A DNA stretch of 64,000 nucleotides from contig VYZI01000041.1 in the NCBI GenBank assembly GCA_013397695.1, positions 2,106,839 to 2,170,838 on the forward strand, written 5' to 3'. A model generated the notes under the pieces. That model did not search any database and was not told the DNA's origin. It saw only the letters and a program-made list of their open reading frames with translations. Position 1 is the first letter of the stretch. Every line of letters begins with the position of its first letter. Made by a program: the position numbers and the translations under genes. Positions 49,001 to 61,480 of the stretch are shown here, piece after piece. Origin of the DNA: Centropus unirufus (Eukaryota > Chordata > Aves > Cuculiformes > Centropidae).

Positions 49001-51329
49001 ACATGCCCATGCACAACTTAAAGCTCAAGAAGACTTCGCAAAATTTAACTACCAATTAATGCCCTGGGAGAGACAGGCACACTGCTTTCTATGCTCCCAC
49101 AAAAAAAATCAGAAACTTTTCTTGCATCCTCTGACGATTTTTTTTTCCACAATTCAGCTGAGATGTTAACCTTGACGTCCCTTTTTTTGTGCAATGTGGG
49201 ACCATCTTGATGTAAGGCCATTGTATACGTAGTTTACAGAGCAAATGACTGTGTGAGGTTAAGGCATGAGAGAATTAGGTTCTAAGACAGCATGCCATAA
49301 ATCTTACTTTATAGGACAGGATACTCTAGGTTGCTAGAATTATCTTGTTATAAAGCCAATGAGAGAGAAAAGCAAATAGTGACTCAGTTTTAAAGCCCTA
49401 CATTCCCTTGAACAGGCTGAAGAAATGTCTCTAAAATCTGTCTGCCAAAAAGCATTTCTCTATGAACAGAAGAGCTTGTCTACACGCGTGTTTTCCCCTA
49501 TGCAAGTGTTTAATATGTGCAGAGGCATCTGTTTTTTTTACTGTACCACTGGGGGAATAGCTCTGGTGCAACGTGCCCTATTCCTCTTTCCTCTCTAATG
49601 AGATTCTGCTTTGTGACAGGTCTTGTCAGAGGCTAACTATAACAAATGTTTGAAAATATTTGCTCCAGAATAACCTTTGACTCTAAGATGGATCACTTGT
49701 GTGACACAGGTCCCCTTGCAGAGCCTGGGAGATCAAGTTCTGCTTTAGAACAATGCCTAAAATTCAATAATAGCACTGTATACTCAGCTGACAAAGTTTG
49801 GCAGTTTCTGATTGATTTCTTTTCCTCTTCAAACCTTGCCTGTCACGACTGGCTAATTAAAAGTGAAGTGATCTGATATAACGTGTTTCCCAGTTAGTGA
49901 GGCAGTTGGCTATCTTAACAAAACTAATTGATTTGCAAACTGCCAAACCTCAGAAGTTTAGACTTGCATTTTCTCCTCTAACTCATGTCTAACAGGCAAA
50001 ATTTGCTTCCTGAGACATCAAATGACCCACACAACAAAATTAATTCAGCCTTCAGTACTATGGAAAATCAATAGAATAGAAATAGATAAACTTTAAAATG
50101 TGATAATAGCCCAAAGGAAAAGCAAATAAACATAGATATAGCCTGTTTGTGCAAAGTCAGCAGCATGCCACTATTTGGCAGCCTTCACTTTTTCTAAAGC
50201 TGTTATTAAAGTGATACTTACCTTGTCACTTCAGGTGAGGTTGTTCTTACAGTTCAAATTACAACTATTCTTTTTCAAATACATGTCAAACCCCTGTGTA
50301 AATGTGTGGCTTCCAATGGTTTGTGACCCATGCAAAAGATTCTTTTAGTTAAGGAACAATATTTAACTTGGTTATTTTTTTCTTACATTACTGATACTTC
50401 CCAGTATTAAAGATAGGTGATCCTTCCTTAGGTATCCTTAATGTAGACCAATACCTCTTTTTTTATAGGACACAAACAAAAATCTAAGTTAGGAAGGGTG
50501 AAAGTCACAAAAAGAAGACATTGCAACAGTTATTGAAATTAGTGTTACAGCATAAAATCTTTTAGCAGAGGTGTTTGCTTCCTTGTGAAGCTTAGTACTT
50601 CATTTTCCAACTTGAAAATAAGCATAAATGTCTGCTTTCCTCTAAGTTTATAAATGAAGCAAAAGTAAACAGAACATGGAAGAAGTTTATGGATCAGGCT
50701 ACCACAGTTCTTACAAAACCATCTGCTCACACAGTAATCTTCGAACCATTTGAAAGCAGTCAATTTTTGAGTAATAAAGCTGGGGGGTTTACTTCATAAA
50801 GAAAATGAACTAGAAAACCTGTCACAATATCTAAAATAGAAGTATGTGTGTAATAAATCTATTTCTTTAAGGTGTTTTGCCCCTTTAGATCACTGCAAAA
50901 TATTTTCTTTTGCATCTTTAGGCTCACTAATAAATCAACATTTAAGAATAACATAAACTGAAATGGAAAGCAATGTACTCCTCTGTGAAGAGAGCACAAA
51001 CCCTACTATTACAGGGCACAGAAAGGCAACCCCAACTGGTAATTTTTAAAGCAGGGCATGCAGTGTCCTAAGGCAGAGTTTCCAAATGGCAGCTTCCAAA
51101 CTTTGCTTAGCAAAATCTTAAACTAGCTTATTTGTCTCCTCAGAGCTCTCTTGCCAGGAGGATTAGTTCAGACTTGGTTGCACCACTGGCTTCTGTGTTT
51201 GAGTAAATAGCAATTCTCATAAAGTGTGTTTGTTCTCTTTTAATTTGTGTCAGAAGTAAACACAGTTTACTAATCTGTGCTGCTCCAAGTCCCCAATGTC
51301 TTTCTTTCCCCCTACAAATACACATAAAT

Positions 51330-51535
51330 GCTCATATAAAAATGCATAAATATATGCATTTGGTATGAATATTACACACACTTCATATATATTATATGTG
51401 TAGATAAAATGTGTGCAAATATTTGAAATAAATATGTATTTTTATTTATTTGCACATGGGTTTGTATATATAGTACATATATCTGTTTCTGTATATTACA
51501 TGGATAATATGTTTAATTTGCGTACATATGTACAC
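51330..51535. repeat. AT-rich low-complexity region
   Basis: The segment is a cryptic mix of ATAT, TATG and ATTTATTT motifs with alternating purine-pyrimidine stretches ('catatatattatatgtg', 'tatatatagtacatata', 'gtacatatgtacacac'). It has no regular unit. It could unwind easily or bind the nuclear matrix, but composition is the only evidence for this. Confidence 0.6.
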
Positions 51536-54500
51536 ACTGTGAATTTCTACAATATTGCTATTTAAAACTCTGGGTACTATCCACAACAGTTGTTTTTGTC
51601 CTTATTTATATCCCATACTCTTGTTTTCTGTATTCTCTAGTTTTGTGTAAGATAGCAGTTGAAGTTCTACGAGTAGTATTTTAGATCTGAATAAATTTTA
51701 CAAGTTCAATCGTTCATCTCCTAAAGAATTTGAAACTAAGCGATCCACATTATTAAAATATTTAACTCTGATCCAGTAGACCTGAATGTCCAACTTGTGA
51801 AATAAAGTGCAATATAATGCCAGTAACTGAAACCTATGTGTGTTTTTTAGATGTTCAGACTTACAATATGTATTTAATTAGATACATATTTTATACTGTA
51901 TACAAGTTGTATACAAACAAATATTTCAAGCTTAAGGTAAATATCTAAGTAACCTTGTCTAGATTTCCCCAAAAGATGTACCATCCCCCAAATATCTGCA
52001 TAAAATCTCATGTTCCATCTTAAATCAATAACAGAACCCTAGAAACTTTAACGTAACACTTGATGTTTTTCACCTACAGATCTAGTTTGGCTACTTTTTG
52101 CCTTTTCCGTAGTGATTTTCTGTTAAATTGGTATTTTCCAGTTTTAGGTATATGAGAGCCCAGACACCACTCTTCGTTTTTTTCAGGCACCCAGACCCTG
52201 AAACCAGGCTGGGAATTTTTCAGGTCAAAGCTTGTAGATTAGCTTTGGTGTAGTTCTCCCAGAGAGCCACAGCTTCTGCATCTCCCCAGGGCTCATGGGG
52301 GTCACTTCCTTCAAGGCACCCTTCTACCCACCCTAACTCTCACGTCTGGGAGGATCCTGGAAAAGCCAAAAGAAAGGCCCCAGATAGCCACCATTGCCTA
52401 GGATGAAGGGCAGGTCTGGTCTCGTAGTCACAGCAGGAGGCTGTAAGCTGAACACAGGCATAGGAATCAGGAACTGGGAGAGATTAGGTGAATTTTCATA
52501 AAATCCAATGTTTCCAGAAAAATTATGAATAAGCCTAAAAACATTTCCAGATGAAGAAATACTAAACAGTTGTGAGTGCTTTGATTTTGTTTTGTTTTGG
52601 TTTTTTATTTTTTTTTACATCCTTAGTCTGTGAAATTTAAAAGAAGAACACAGAAAGTACAGGAAGAAAGAAAAGTCATCACTCATCTTCAGCCTGTTAT
52701 CAGTTGGACTAATTCCAACCAGAGCAGGATTCCAAACAGCCTCCTTTAATTACTTTGTCACAGGCCTTGTCTCAATGTCTGTTTGACAGGGCTTACCTAT
52801 CATTTCCCCATCAGTTCCCACTTTCAGCCCAGGGAGGGTTCAGTGATGCAAAGAAGAGCAAGCTTTCAGGAGTGATTTGAATTTGGAGAGCTTTAATGCA
52901 GAGGTCTGAAGGTACATCGGGCACACAGATACGTGCATGTGGAAATATAGGAGAGTAGGACATCAAAGTTCAGTGAAAATAACTGACAATCATCATCAAT
53001 ACAGTAATTTGACCATCTTTATATGTAGGTTATAGTAGTTTTATATACATGAAAAAAGAATATTTTTGGTTAAGGAATCATGAAGTGGAAACATTGACTA
53101 CTGAAAAGACCTATTCTGAGATTTTTCTCTATCCTATATTTCTGACTAGAGATATATCATCTTCTGGGCCAAATAAATTAGCCCTTTGCCCCATCCTGAG
53201 AGATGTGTAATGGACAATTCTTCTATGTCATGGCACAACAAAAAGTTATAAAAATATTGGTATTTTTGTGTATATTTCTGTGCAATTAACTATCAAAATC
53301 TGAATAATGTTTTAATAAAAATAACAATATAGAACTACATCTAAAATAAAAAGCATAAATGATCTCCAATTGTAGCATGTCATCTCATCTATAATGAGGA
53401 GGAGAGTGTTGTTTCCAGCATAGCCCAAATTATGTTCCTGAGCCAAGACAAATGACATTGAGGAATCAATTACTGAGACATTCAAAGTGACTATGCAAAG
53501 ATTTCCTGAAGGACTAGTATGGATTAATCATGACATCTCAAGGTGCTACCCTTAATAGGATTTCGAAAGATTTCATCTATGAGTAAATTTTGAGCTCATG
53601 AATATCACGTGACTCTGGATGTATTTTCCCATTACAGCTGTAACTGCAGAGACTCACCAGTTTTTATGTTGTTAGTGAGTATGAATGTCTGTTGGTAATT
53701 TTAAAGACCTACCATTTATTCAATAAACAGTGACATTTCTCACTCTCAAAGCTGAAATTACACTAGCTGGAGATTTCTATATAGATATAAGCCATATATT
53801 ATGGAACATGCTTTTCTGAGTGAAATAACAGAATTGTATAAAGATTTACTGCTCTGCAAAGTAAGTCTCCCTAACATTGGCTACCAGGTTATTTGCTGTG
53901 CAGCTATGTAACTATTTTAAACATATACTTTGCATAAATAATCAGTTATATGTGCAATCTATGGGAATTAAATGAGCCCTGTGATAGAAAATCAAAACAG
54001 ATTTTAAAAATTCTGTTGTGGCCTCCTTTTTTTTCTAATACATAATAAAAACATTTTTCACATGTAGACATTTCTGTGAAATAGACTGCTTTAAAGAGTA
54101 ACTTAAGGGTATTAAGAAAGTCTTTAGCTAATAAAAAATACTGTGATTTACCTGAAATCCTTTACTAAAGGAAAAAATTCTGAAGCAAAAAATGTTCACA
54201 AATATAAATGAGCATGTTTTTAATAAGAAATAAAGGGGGAAAGAATACACCTGATGTTTTGTTTACTTTAACTTCCATATCTTATTTTTCCATCTTTTAA
54301 TCATTTAACTGTGATAATTGTATTTTCACTGAGACAAAGCCTCAGTCTTGCGAATTCATGATAAATACTCCTATCTTCATAAATCTAAGTCTATCAAAAT
54401 GAACATCAGTTTTAATTCATTTGCAATATGGTTTGACTTTTGTGAGGGCTTTATTCCATGTTATCATAATTTTGCAGCTCATGGTAAAGGGACATAGCTT

Positions 54501-57359
54501 CTGCTGCTGCTCCTCCTGTGTCATAGACAAACAAATGCAGATCAGCTCTGTCTCTGCTCTAAACTGCTGATGTCCCACATTGCTTCAGGCATGTTTCAAT
54601 ACCTAATACCATACTAACCTTATCTGAATTCCTGATTCCTTGGTCTGGCAGGCATAATGAGGTATAATATCCATCATCTTTGGGCAGAATGAGTTTCCAT
54701 TTTTATGTTTCAGTTCTACCCATAAATGCAGATACCAGATTATTATTTTTAAAAAAAGCTTTTATGCACATTGCAAGCAGGATCTTCAAGATGTATGTCC
54801 GACCCAGAAAGGTATCTAAACATAAAAATGCCTGGCTTAAATATGAGATATAGCCTATGCTTCTTTCTTAAAATGATCCTCAGATTAACAGTTAATCCTC
54901 CATTAATTCTCAGATTTACTTGATTCTAACACCTTTACTGACTGTGACCAGAGCTTTAAAATGAAAGGTGTTCATTCCCGGTTCTGCTCCCAAAGATGAG
55001 CATTAAGCATCAGGAAAAAATTGGTTTTAAAGCCTTAGTTTTTCAAGATTGATATGTACTTGATTTTTGTGAGGGATAGGAGTCAGCAGTTTTGGATGCA
55101 CAATTATGAAATCTCTCAGACAGTTGCTATTATTCAGTAAAATTAATAGAATTTCACTGAAGATAACAAAGTGAAGATATCCTGTAATATTTGAGGATCT
55201 GTAAGAAATATTTGCATTTTGGATAGGAAGAAGTAAGGAGGTAAAGAATTAAATATATGCATACTTGTATATGAGTCTACATGAAGGTATAGATATATCA
55301 AAGCAGATTACAAAAACAAATGTACACTCACACTAACAGAAAATAGCTAAAAGCCTGTGTTTACATATACCTCTTTTTCTGATTCATACCTCCAACATCA
55401 AGGATATATGCTCTATAAAAGAAATTTAAATATAAATGTGAATATTCTTAAGTCATTACTTAAAATTTAATCAGTATGTCTGACAAAAGAGTTGCTTTGA
55501 ACTGTGTTGTTTTGGTTTGCATTTCACTGGGCACTCGGAAAAACTTTGAAAATAAATAATCATTACAGTTTTATAAAAAGCACTTTATAATAATTAATGC
55601 TTACACACTCCATAACCCAACACAGTAATCACCTATCCCTTCTTCAGAAAGCATAGAAAAAATGAGCTGACAAGTACCATGGAAAAAAATAAGAAAGTGT
55701 CATTCTACAACAAAACCAAAAACTCTTGTCGCCACAAACAATTTAAAATGGCTGGGAATAGAAGACAAGTATGGTCTACACAGGGTAGTGCCTTCACATC
55801 GTGAACAGTTCCACTGACAAGAATCCCCCCCCCAGGATTTCTTACAGCAGCCCCAAAGGGATCTCTAGCATTTCTCTGAATTTACTAGCAAAGAGATAGC
55901 GTGTATATATGGGTGCACAGATGCTTTTTCAGATCCTCACAGAGTGGCTGGCCACGGATGACACTATGTGCCATAATCTGTAACCACCAATCAGCTGGAA
56001 ATTAGAAACACTTTTGCACTATTTGTGTCCTCCGCGTTTCTATGTATCATAAGCCTACTTCCTTTGAATGACTTTTACATGATATTACAAGCTATAATAA
56101 CCTGATAATTGAATTAATATTGAAATGAGTAATGCATGTTCATACAGCCTATTTCACCCCCTCCGGTCTGGAGATTGTCAGACCCAGCAGAGGGACAGCC
56201 TCAGAGTAATCCAGCCATTTGCAGAGAAAAGGCATACCATGGCCCTTGGATTATTTTAGGCACTGTGAGGCTGAAATGAATATTCAACAGAGCCAATTCC
56301 CTTCCCTGAAGCCTGTGAACTGTAGGCTGCTGACATATTCCTAATATTAAACCGAGAGAAAGAACTTGCTACTACAGTTTGCCCTCATTTTTTTTAATAA
56401 ATTGTTTTGAAAAATTATTGAAGAGGAGCTAATCTGAGCAATTGTTTTTTATTGTGGACTACTTGCAAACCAAGGAGTGCAGAGAAGTAAAACACTAGCC
56501 AGTTATTATCTATTCTTTTGTTTCTTCCTTAGTAAAAACAAAAAAATCTTTTAAGTACTGCAAGAAGAGACTTTTCCTTATTTACTATAATTGCTTTTAT
56601 TTTTTTTAAGTGTTACATTTTAGGATGTTCTGTCTACGACATAAATATCAGGGCCATTCCAATAATCTCAGGTTTCAGAGAACAGGAGATATCAGGCCCA
56701 GATGTGATAAGTGCATGAGGTCCTAGTGTGGGATTCCATCCTTAAATGCCTACTTTGTTTTTGTTATAATATATGAAAGAAATAGGATATATATACATAT
56801 ATATGTATTAGAAAAAAATAAATTATCAGAATGTCCTTACTGACAAACTCAAGTCACGACGCAAGGACTCAAGGAAAGGTACAAGATTTTACACTCCCCT
56901 GCGGCAATGCCTGAGATTGGATCAATCATGCTTAATTCGAGTAGGTGTTTGCCTGTTTCTAGGTATTAAGTAAGCATAGCATACACTGCAGCGTTGGTAG
57001 CAAAGGCACGTGCCAGTCAGCTAGTGACGGTGCACCAATATCTGGACTTCAAACCTTCTGGAGTGGCAGAACAGCAGCACAAATGTGCAGCCCCTGTGTA
57101 GGCATATCCATCTCTGTTTAGCTTCAAAAGTCACTTTGTAAGCCCTCAAGTTGGGTTGGAGATCTGCCAGCAGATCCCAGCTACTGTAGAGCTGGAGACC
57201 TGGTGGGATTTGTGTCCCTCCTACAAAAGCACAGGACCTTTGGTGTAAAATAGGCACATTTTGCTAGTGCTTGAAGCATGCTAGATTTCAGATATTTAAG
57301 CTCTTTCTATAGGTTACCTGAAGGTTTGGAGACTAAATTTGTCAACCTAACAGTCCACT

Positions 57360-57660
57360 CAGACAGGGCGCTAAAGGTGAGAGCACTGCTTCAGGGCTGG
57401 CTTACCCAGGTGGTGGCAATGAGGACAGATGACGGGGAGGAGCTCAGCTGACCCAGAAGTGCTGAGCTGCTGCTGGTGAGGTTTGGTGTCCTCTTTGGGT
57501 GTCTCTGCTGGCTGGGGTAGGTCTGAGCTCCTGAAAGAAAGAAAGAAAGAACTTGTTGAAAAGGAGTTTGGGGGATAATGATGAAGGGGTTTTAGCAGTC
57601 CTGGTGCAACTGCAAGAGCGCAAGGCATGTTGTTTCTCCTTAGGAACTGGATGGTGTTAG
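57360..57660. other. GC-richer block, function unknown
   Basis: About 300 bp are clearly richer in G and C than the surroundings. They contain repeated 'gctgagctgctgctgg', 'ctgctggctggggtagg' type words and a few CpG, but too few to call a CpG island. A consensus splice-donor-like GCTG|GTAAGT lies at its right edge (57663-57672). It might be a first exon of a non-coding transcript or an old repeat. The minus-strand frame of 85 codons (57371-57628) is proline/serine/leucine-rich with no recognised motif, and I do not call it a gene. Confidence 0.4.
57533..57552 (+). repeat. Short (GAAA)n microsatellite
   Basis: Four GAAA units lie inside the GC-richer block 57360-57660. The purine run gives a phenylalanine/serine stretch in the minus-strand frame 57371-57628, which argues against that frame being a real protein. 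Confidence 0.8.
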
Positions 57661-59844
57661 TTGCTGGTAAGTGGTCTTACTATAACTATCAGATTAATGT
57701 ACCTAATGTTACTTCTTAACAGAATCACAAGAGTTGTTGGAGAATGTCGGGGTATGTAAGGAGTCAGATGTTCATGTGGGACCTGTGGCCTGTCCTTTTG
57801 CACCAAGGGGGAATGCCTTGGCTTTGGATTGTTGGTTTGTTTATTCATCTGAGTGAACTGAATTTGAACAAATAATGAGAACTACAAGGCTAGGCTCTCC
57901 TTCCATGTAGAAAGAGAAAGATATTTTTTTTTATTGTCTAAATAATCTTTGTTTATAAATTAAGTGCTTTTTATGTCATTTAACACAACTAGCTTTTGAA
58001 ACTGTGGTCACGTGTGCACTTTATGAGTTTATCTGGACAAAACCAACAAAATAATATAGATTAAGTTTTCAATAAATGGGAATAATCAGGGGTTTTTCTT
58101 ATGTCTTAGGAATTTGTGTGGTTAGCATTTTATTGACTTGTTTGCTTTTGAGAATTGGCCATCAATGAAAGGTTAACATTGGGGTAGCTAAGTAACTGTC
58201 TTTAGACAATTAATTTCACCTGGAAAAAAGAAAACAATGAACCTTATTAATTAAGATACTGTATTTGAAAGCTGCTCTATCGATGGTTTGTCTTAACTAT
58301 GTATTTAATCACCTACATCCTGCTGATAAGCCATGCTTATTTGGTTCTGAAAGATCCATTAGATGAGTGTGATTGGTAGCTGACATAGTTGACTCGCTTT
58401 CCTTCAAGTACTCCTGTAATAAATATCTAGGGTTTTCTATCACTTGAATATGCAGCTGCTGAAAGGAAGAATATTGTGTACAGCTGGCTTCTTAAATTTT
58501 TATAATGCATACTTACCACTTAAGCATGCAAAGTTTAGAAGCATTGCTATTTACTGTCTTCTATATCAGTGAGGTCTAAAGCTTGAATTTTTCTGTGTGT
58601 CTCACTGCTGTTTGATGATACCAGTTTCTGTAGTAGGAGTAAAGTACGTCAATCTTTCTTCAGCTCTTGCATGTATTTGTAGGAAAAGCTGGCTTAATTT
58701 ATTTCTTCATTTTTGGGCAGGTTGTCCCTAGAGTGTTTTTTCCCAAGATGGAGTTTAAAGAGACAGCTGTAATTTTGAAAAAAAACTTCCTACTTCAGGA
58801 AGCAATCACATTTTTTATTAGACTTCTTTTCTGTCTTCCAACACTGTAAAGGAGATGACAACTTGTGTGGTTTTGGAGCATAGTAGAAGCAACACTCTCT
58901 TAGTCTAGGAACTAAGGAGACTCTAGCTGTGTTGAGTGTACCTAGTGAAACTACACACAGTATATGCTGAAGGTAATGAACAGGTTGTCTCTGAATGCCA
59001 TGAAGTTATTTCCTTTTGACATGCTACAAATCCCTGTTTATCCGGTGAGCCAAGAGTCAACATGACTTCGCTGCTTAGCCCTGCCCTCCGCTATGCGAAT
59101 GTGTTCCCAGAAAAGCGCTCCCATTCAGTTTATCTGCTGCTTTTGTAAGATATCCTCCATGTGAATGTCTCATTGGATGCATGAAGGTTTTGGCTTGGTG
59201 TTTTCAATAAAATAGAAAGTAGTTATTTCTGGTCTTGTGCTGAGGGGTCAATTCCTCAGTTTCACAACTAAATCTATAGTTTTCAGTTTAGAGAGACTTA
59301 AATTCTTATTGCAAGTTCTTCAATAGAAATTGTATGGAGGAAGATTATCTTCTGTGAGAGGAACATCTGGAAAAATAAATTGAGTTTATTAGGGTCCCTG
59401 CTAAAACAAAATAGTGTTAACAAAGCAGATCTTTGTGACATCTCTGAGAGAGTGTAACCTTGAGGAGGTGAAAGGCAGAAGAGGCAAGAAAGAACTGTAA
59501 AACTATTTTAATACCGTATGGTGATTCAAGGTCAAATAATTTTGCTTCAGGTCACTTGTTATAGCAACATCTACAATGATTATACTTTTTACACTTCTGA
59601 AATCTATAGCTCTAAAGCATGTTCCCTTGCATAAATCTGAAAATTTAAACTGAACTTGGCATATGTATCAAATATCAGTACCTTAGTGTGTAAAGGGGAA
59701 ATAATTCAACAAAAAATAAATTGCTTAAAATAGAGACTATTATTACTGCAGTTGTTTTTCAAATCTCTGGTAAATAATTCTGACCATTATATGAATTTTT
59801 GAATTTGCCTCCCTGTTGAGGAATGTTCTACCCCCTTTTTCTAC

Positions 59845-59863
59845 TTTTTTTTTTTTTTTTTTT
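59845..59863 (+). repeat. T19 homopolymer
   Basis: Nineteen T in a row follow a pyrimidine-rich stretch ('ctacccccttttt'). It is a candidate inverted poly(A) tail, but no retroposon body is recognisable to the left or right. The poly-phenylalanine frame 59816-59998 is produced by this run. Confidence 0.85.
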
Positions 59864-61229
59864 CCTAAGGAAGAGAAAAGGTTTTGTTCTCCTTTCAAAA
59901 TTATCTTTATGAATTATGAATGTCTTTTGTTTACAGCTCTCTTTCCCTTTCCATCCTGCTCTCCTGGGAAGGGTAAATACTTTTGTTCCAGTTCTTAATC
60001 TTAGTAATACATAACTGTCCTCAATGAGAATGTTTAGCTTGTTGTTTAATTTTATTCTTGTAAGACACTGCTCTGCCCTGGAATGTTGTATAATAGGATT
60101 CTCCCAACTCCTGCTTTAATCAGCTTTTCACAATGGAATATTTAGCAATATCAAATGGTAGGTTCTGAAATGCTTTCATTCGAAAAAATCTCCTATTCTG
60201 AGCTCTTAATTAGTAATTTCAGTGTCTCATTTGGTCTTTAACACATATCATTTCATAGTAACACAAATAGAATGTATATGTAATGTAGTTACACATTTTG
60301 TGAATGTTTTAAGAACAGAAAAAAACTCCTTGATTTTCATATAGCTACAATTTAAAATAGAAATAATTTTATTTACATATTTGGTTCTTTTTGGGAGAAT
60401 GAGGTGGCAATGATTTCCCAGTAAGCTTGCCCATGGGCCAAACAGTAAAATTATTTTTGTCACCACTGAGATCCTTTATATTCTATATATTATAAGCCAA
60501 TGATTTTTTCACCAAGGCTTAATTTTCAGTTAATTTATAAACAATGTTTACATCATTTGCTCATGTTCTGTTTTCCCTTTTTCCCTATCATAATTCATAA
60601 ACAAAAGGAAGCAACGCTTCTACTATAAAATTAAAACACTTGATTAAGAAGAAACTAAATGTACATCTTGAATTCCACAATTTGGGCTGCTTTCTTTGTC
60701 TCCTCTCATCTTGTGTAATTTCATTGAACTCATTATTTCTTAGTGCAAACCCCAAGTGGACTAACACGTGTATACAAGTGTTAATTATTCCCATATTAAT
60801 AGAATGCACTGGAATGTTTCATGATGGCATTGTTCACTACATATGTTTTAGCAAATCTTAGTTTCTTTAAAATTGTATAGCTACTTCTGATCCATATCTT
60901 CCTGTAAATTATTTACCTCTTATTTCTTCCTCCTTCAGTTGACTTTAAAATAAAGTTATTTAAGTCTTGTATATTAAGTGAATATTAATATACTATTATG
61001 TAATGCTTAGCAGAGGGATTAATTTTGTTCATTTGTATTTCAGTTATGCTGTCTATGGAAAAACATGTTCTTTGTCCTAATGAAACAAAAAAACCAGCTT
61101 GCTGGTGAATCTTTCCTTTGCATATTTCACCTCTGCAATAGCTAACATCTAAGTTGGTTTATAATGAGATGTTTTAAAAGAAACAACCTTTGGAGAGGTT
61201 CTCAGAATAAGAGTTTATTGCTGCTTTAC

Positions 61230-61480
61230 CTCGATAGCAGGCAGTCTTTTGTCCCTGCTGTCAGTGGGCAAGGGGCAGCCAGTTTCTCTGGTCGTGCAGG
61301 GTGTTGTGCCCAGGTGCAGGACCATTGGGCTGGGTGCGAGGCCAGTGCATTTTGCACACTACGTGGTGCAGTTCTGAGTTGGTCCCCTTCCATCAGGGGC
61401 TGGTGGTTGCTGTGGACAAACCTAAACCCAAATTTGGAGGAGGGGTATTACTATTGCACCCTGCTGCTTATTCTATGTCT
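61230..61480. other. GC-richer block, possible repeat fragment
   Basis: About 250 bp stand out from AT-rich flanks. They hold words such as 'gggcaaggggcagccagttt', 'cagggtgttgtgcccaggtg' and 'ggctgggtgcgaggcc'. The abrupt edges resemble an inserted repeat or a solo-LTR fragment more than gradual drift. I cannot match it to a known avian LTR and see no TG...CA termini with target duplication. A 125-codon plus-strand frame (61164-61541) runs through it. Its translation is rich in W, C, S and L and shows no retroviral or other motif. Confidence 0.3.

Larger units (their letters stand above)
42367..57359. other. Non-coding DNA, right part
   Basis: This is unique AT-rich sequence with one inverted CR1 fragment, the low-complexity region near 51.4 kb and several GC-richer patches (about 44280-44460 and 52150-52460) that contain no identifiable exon. 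Overlapping opposite-strand frames at 43469-43834 and 43501-43824 (121 and 107 codons) and the 95-codon frame 46276-46563 have no recognised domain. At 56130-56380 a repeat-free stretch of balanced composition could be conserved non-coding DNA. No RNA gene was recognised. Confidence 0.65.

Noticed and set aside
56793..56808. 16-bp perfect palindrome ATACATATATATGTAT
   Set aside because: It is part of an alternating AT microsatellite-like stretch, where such palindromes are expected.
59816..59998. 60-codon frame with a run of phenylalanine
   Set aside because: It is created by the T19 homopolymer and begins at TTG rather than ATG.
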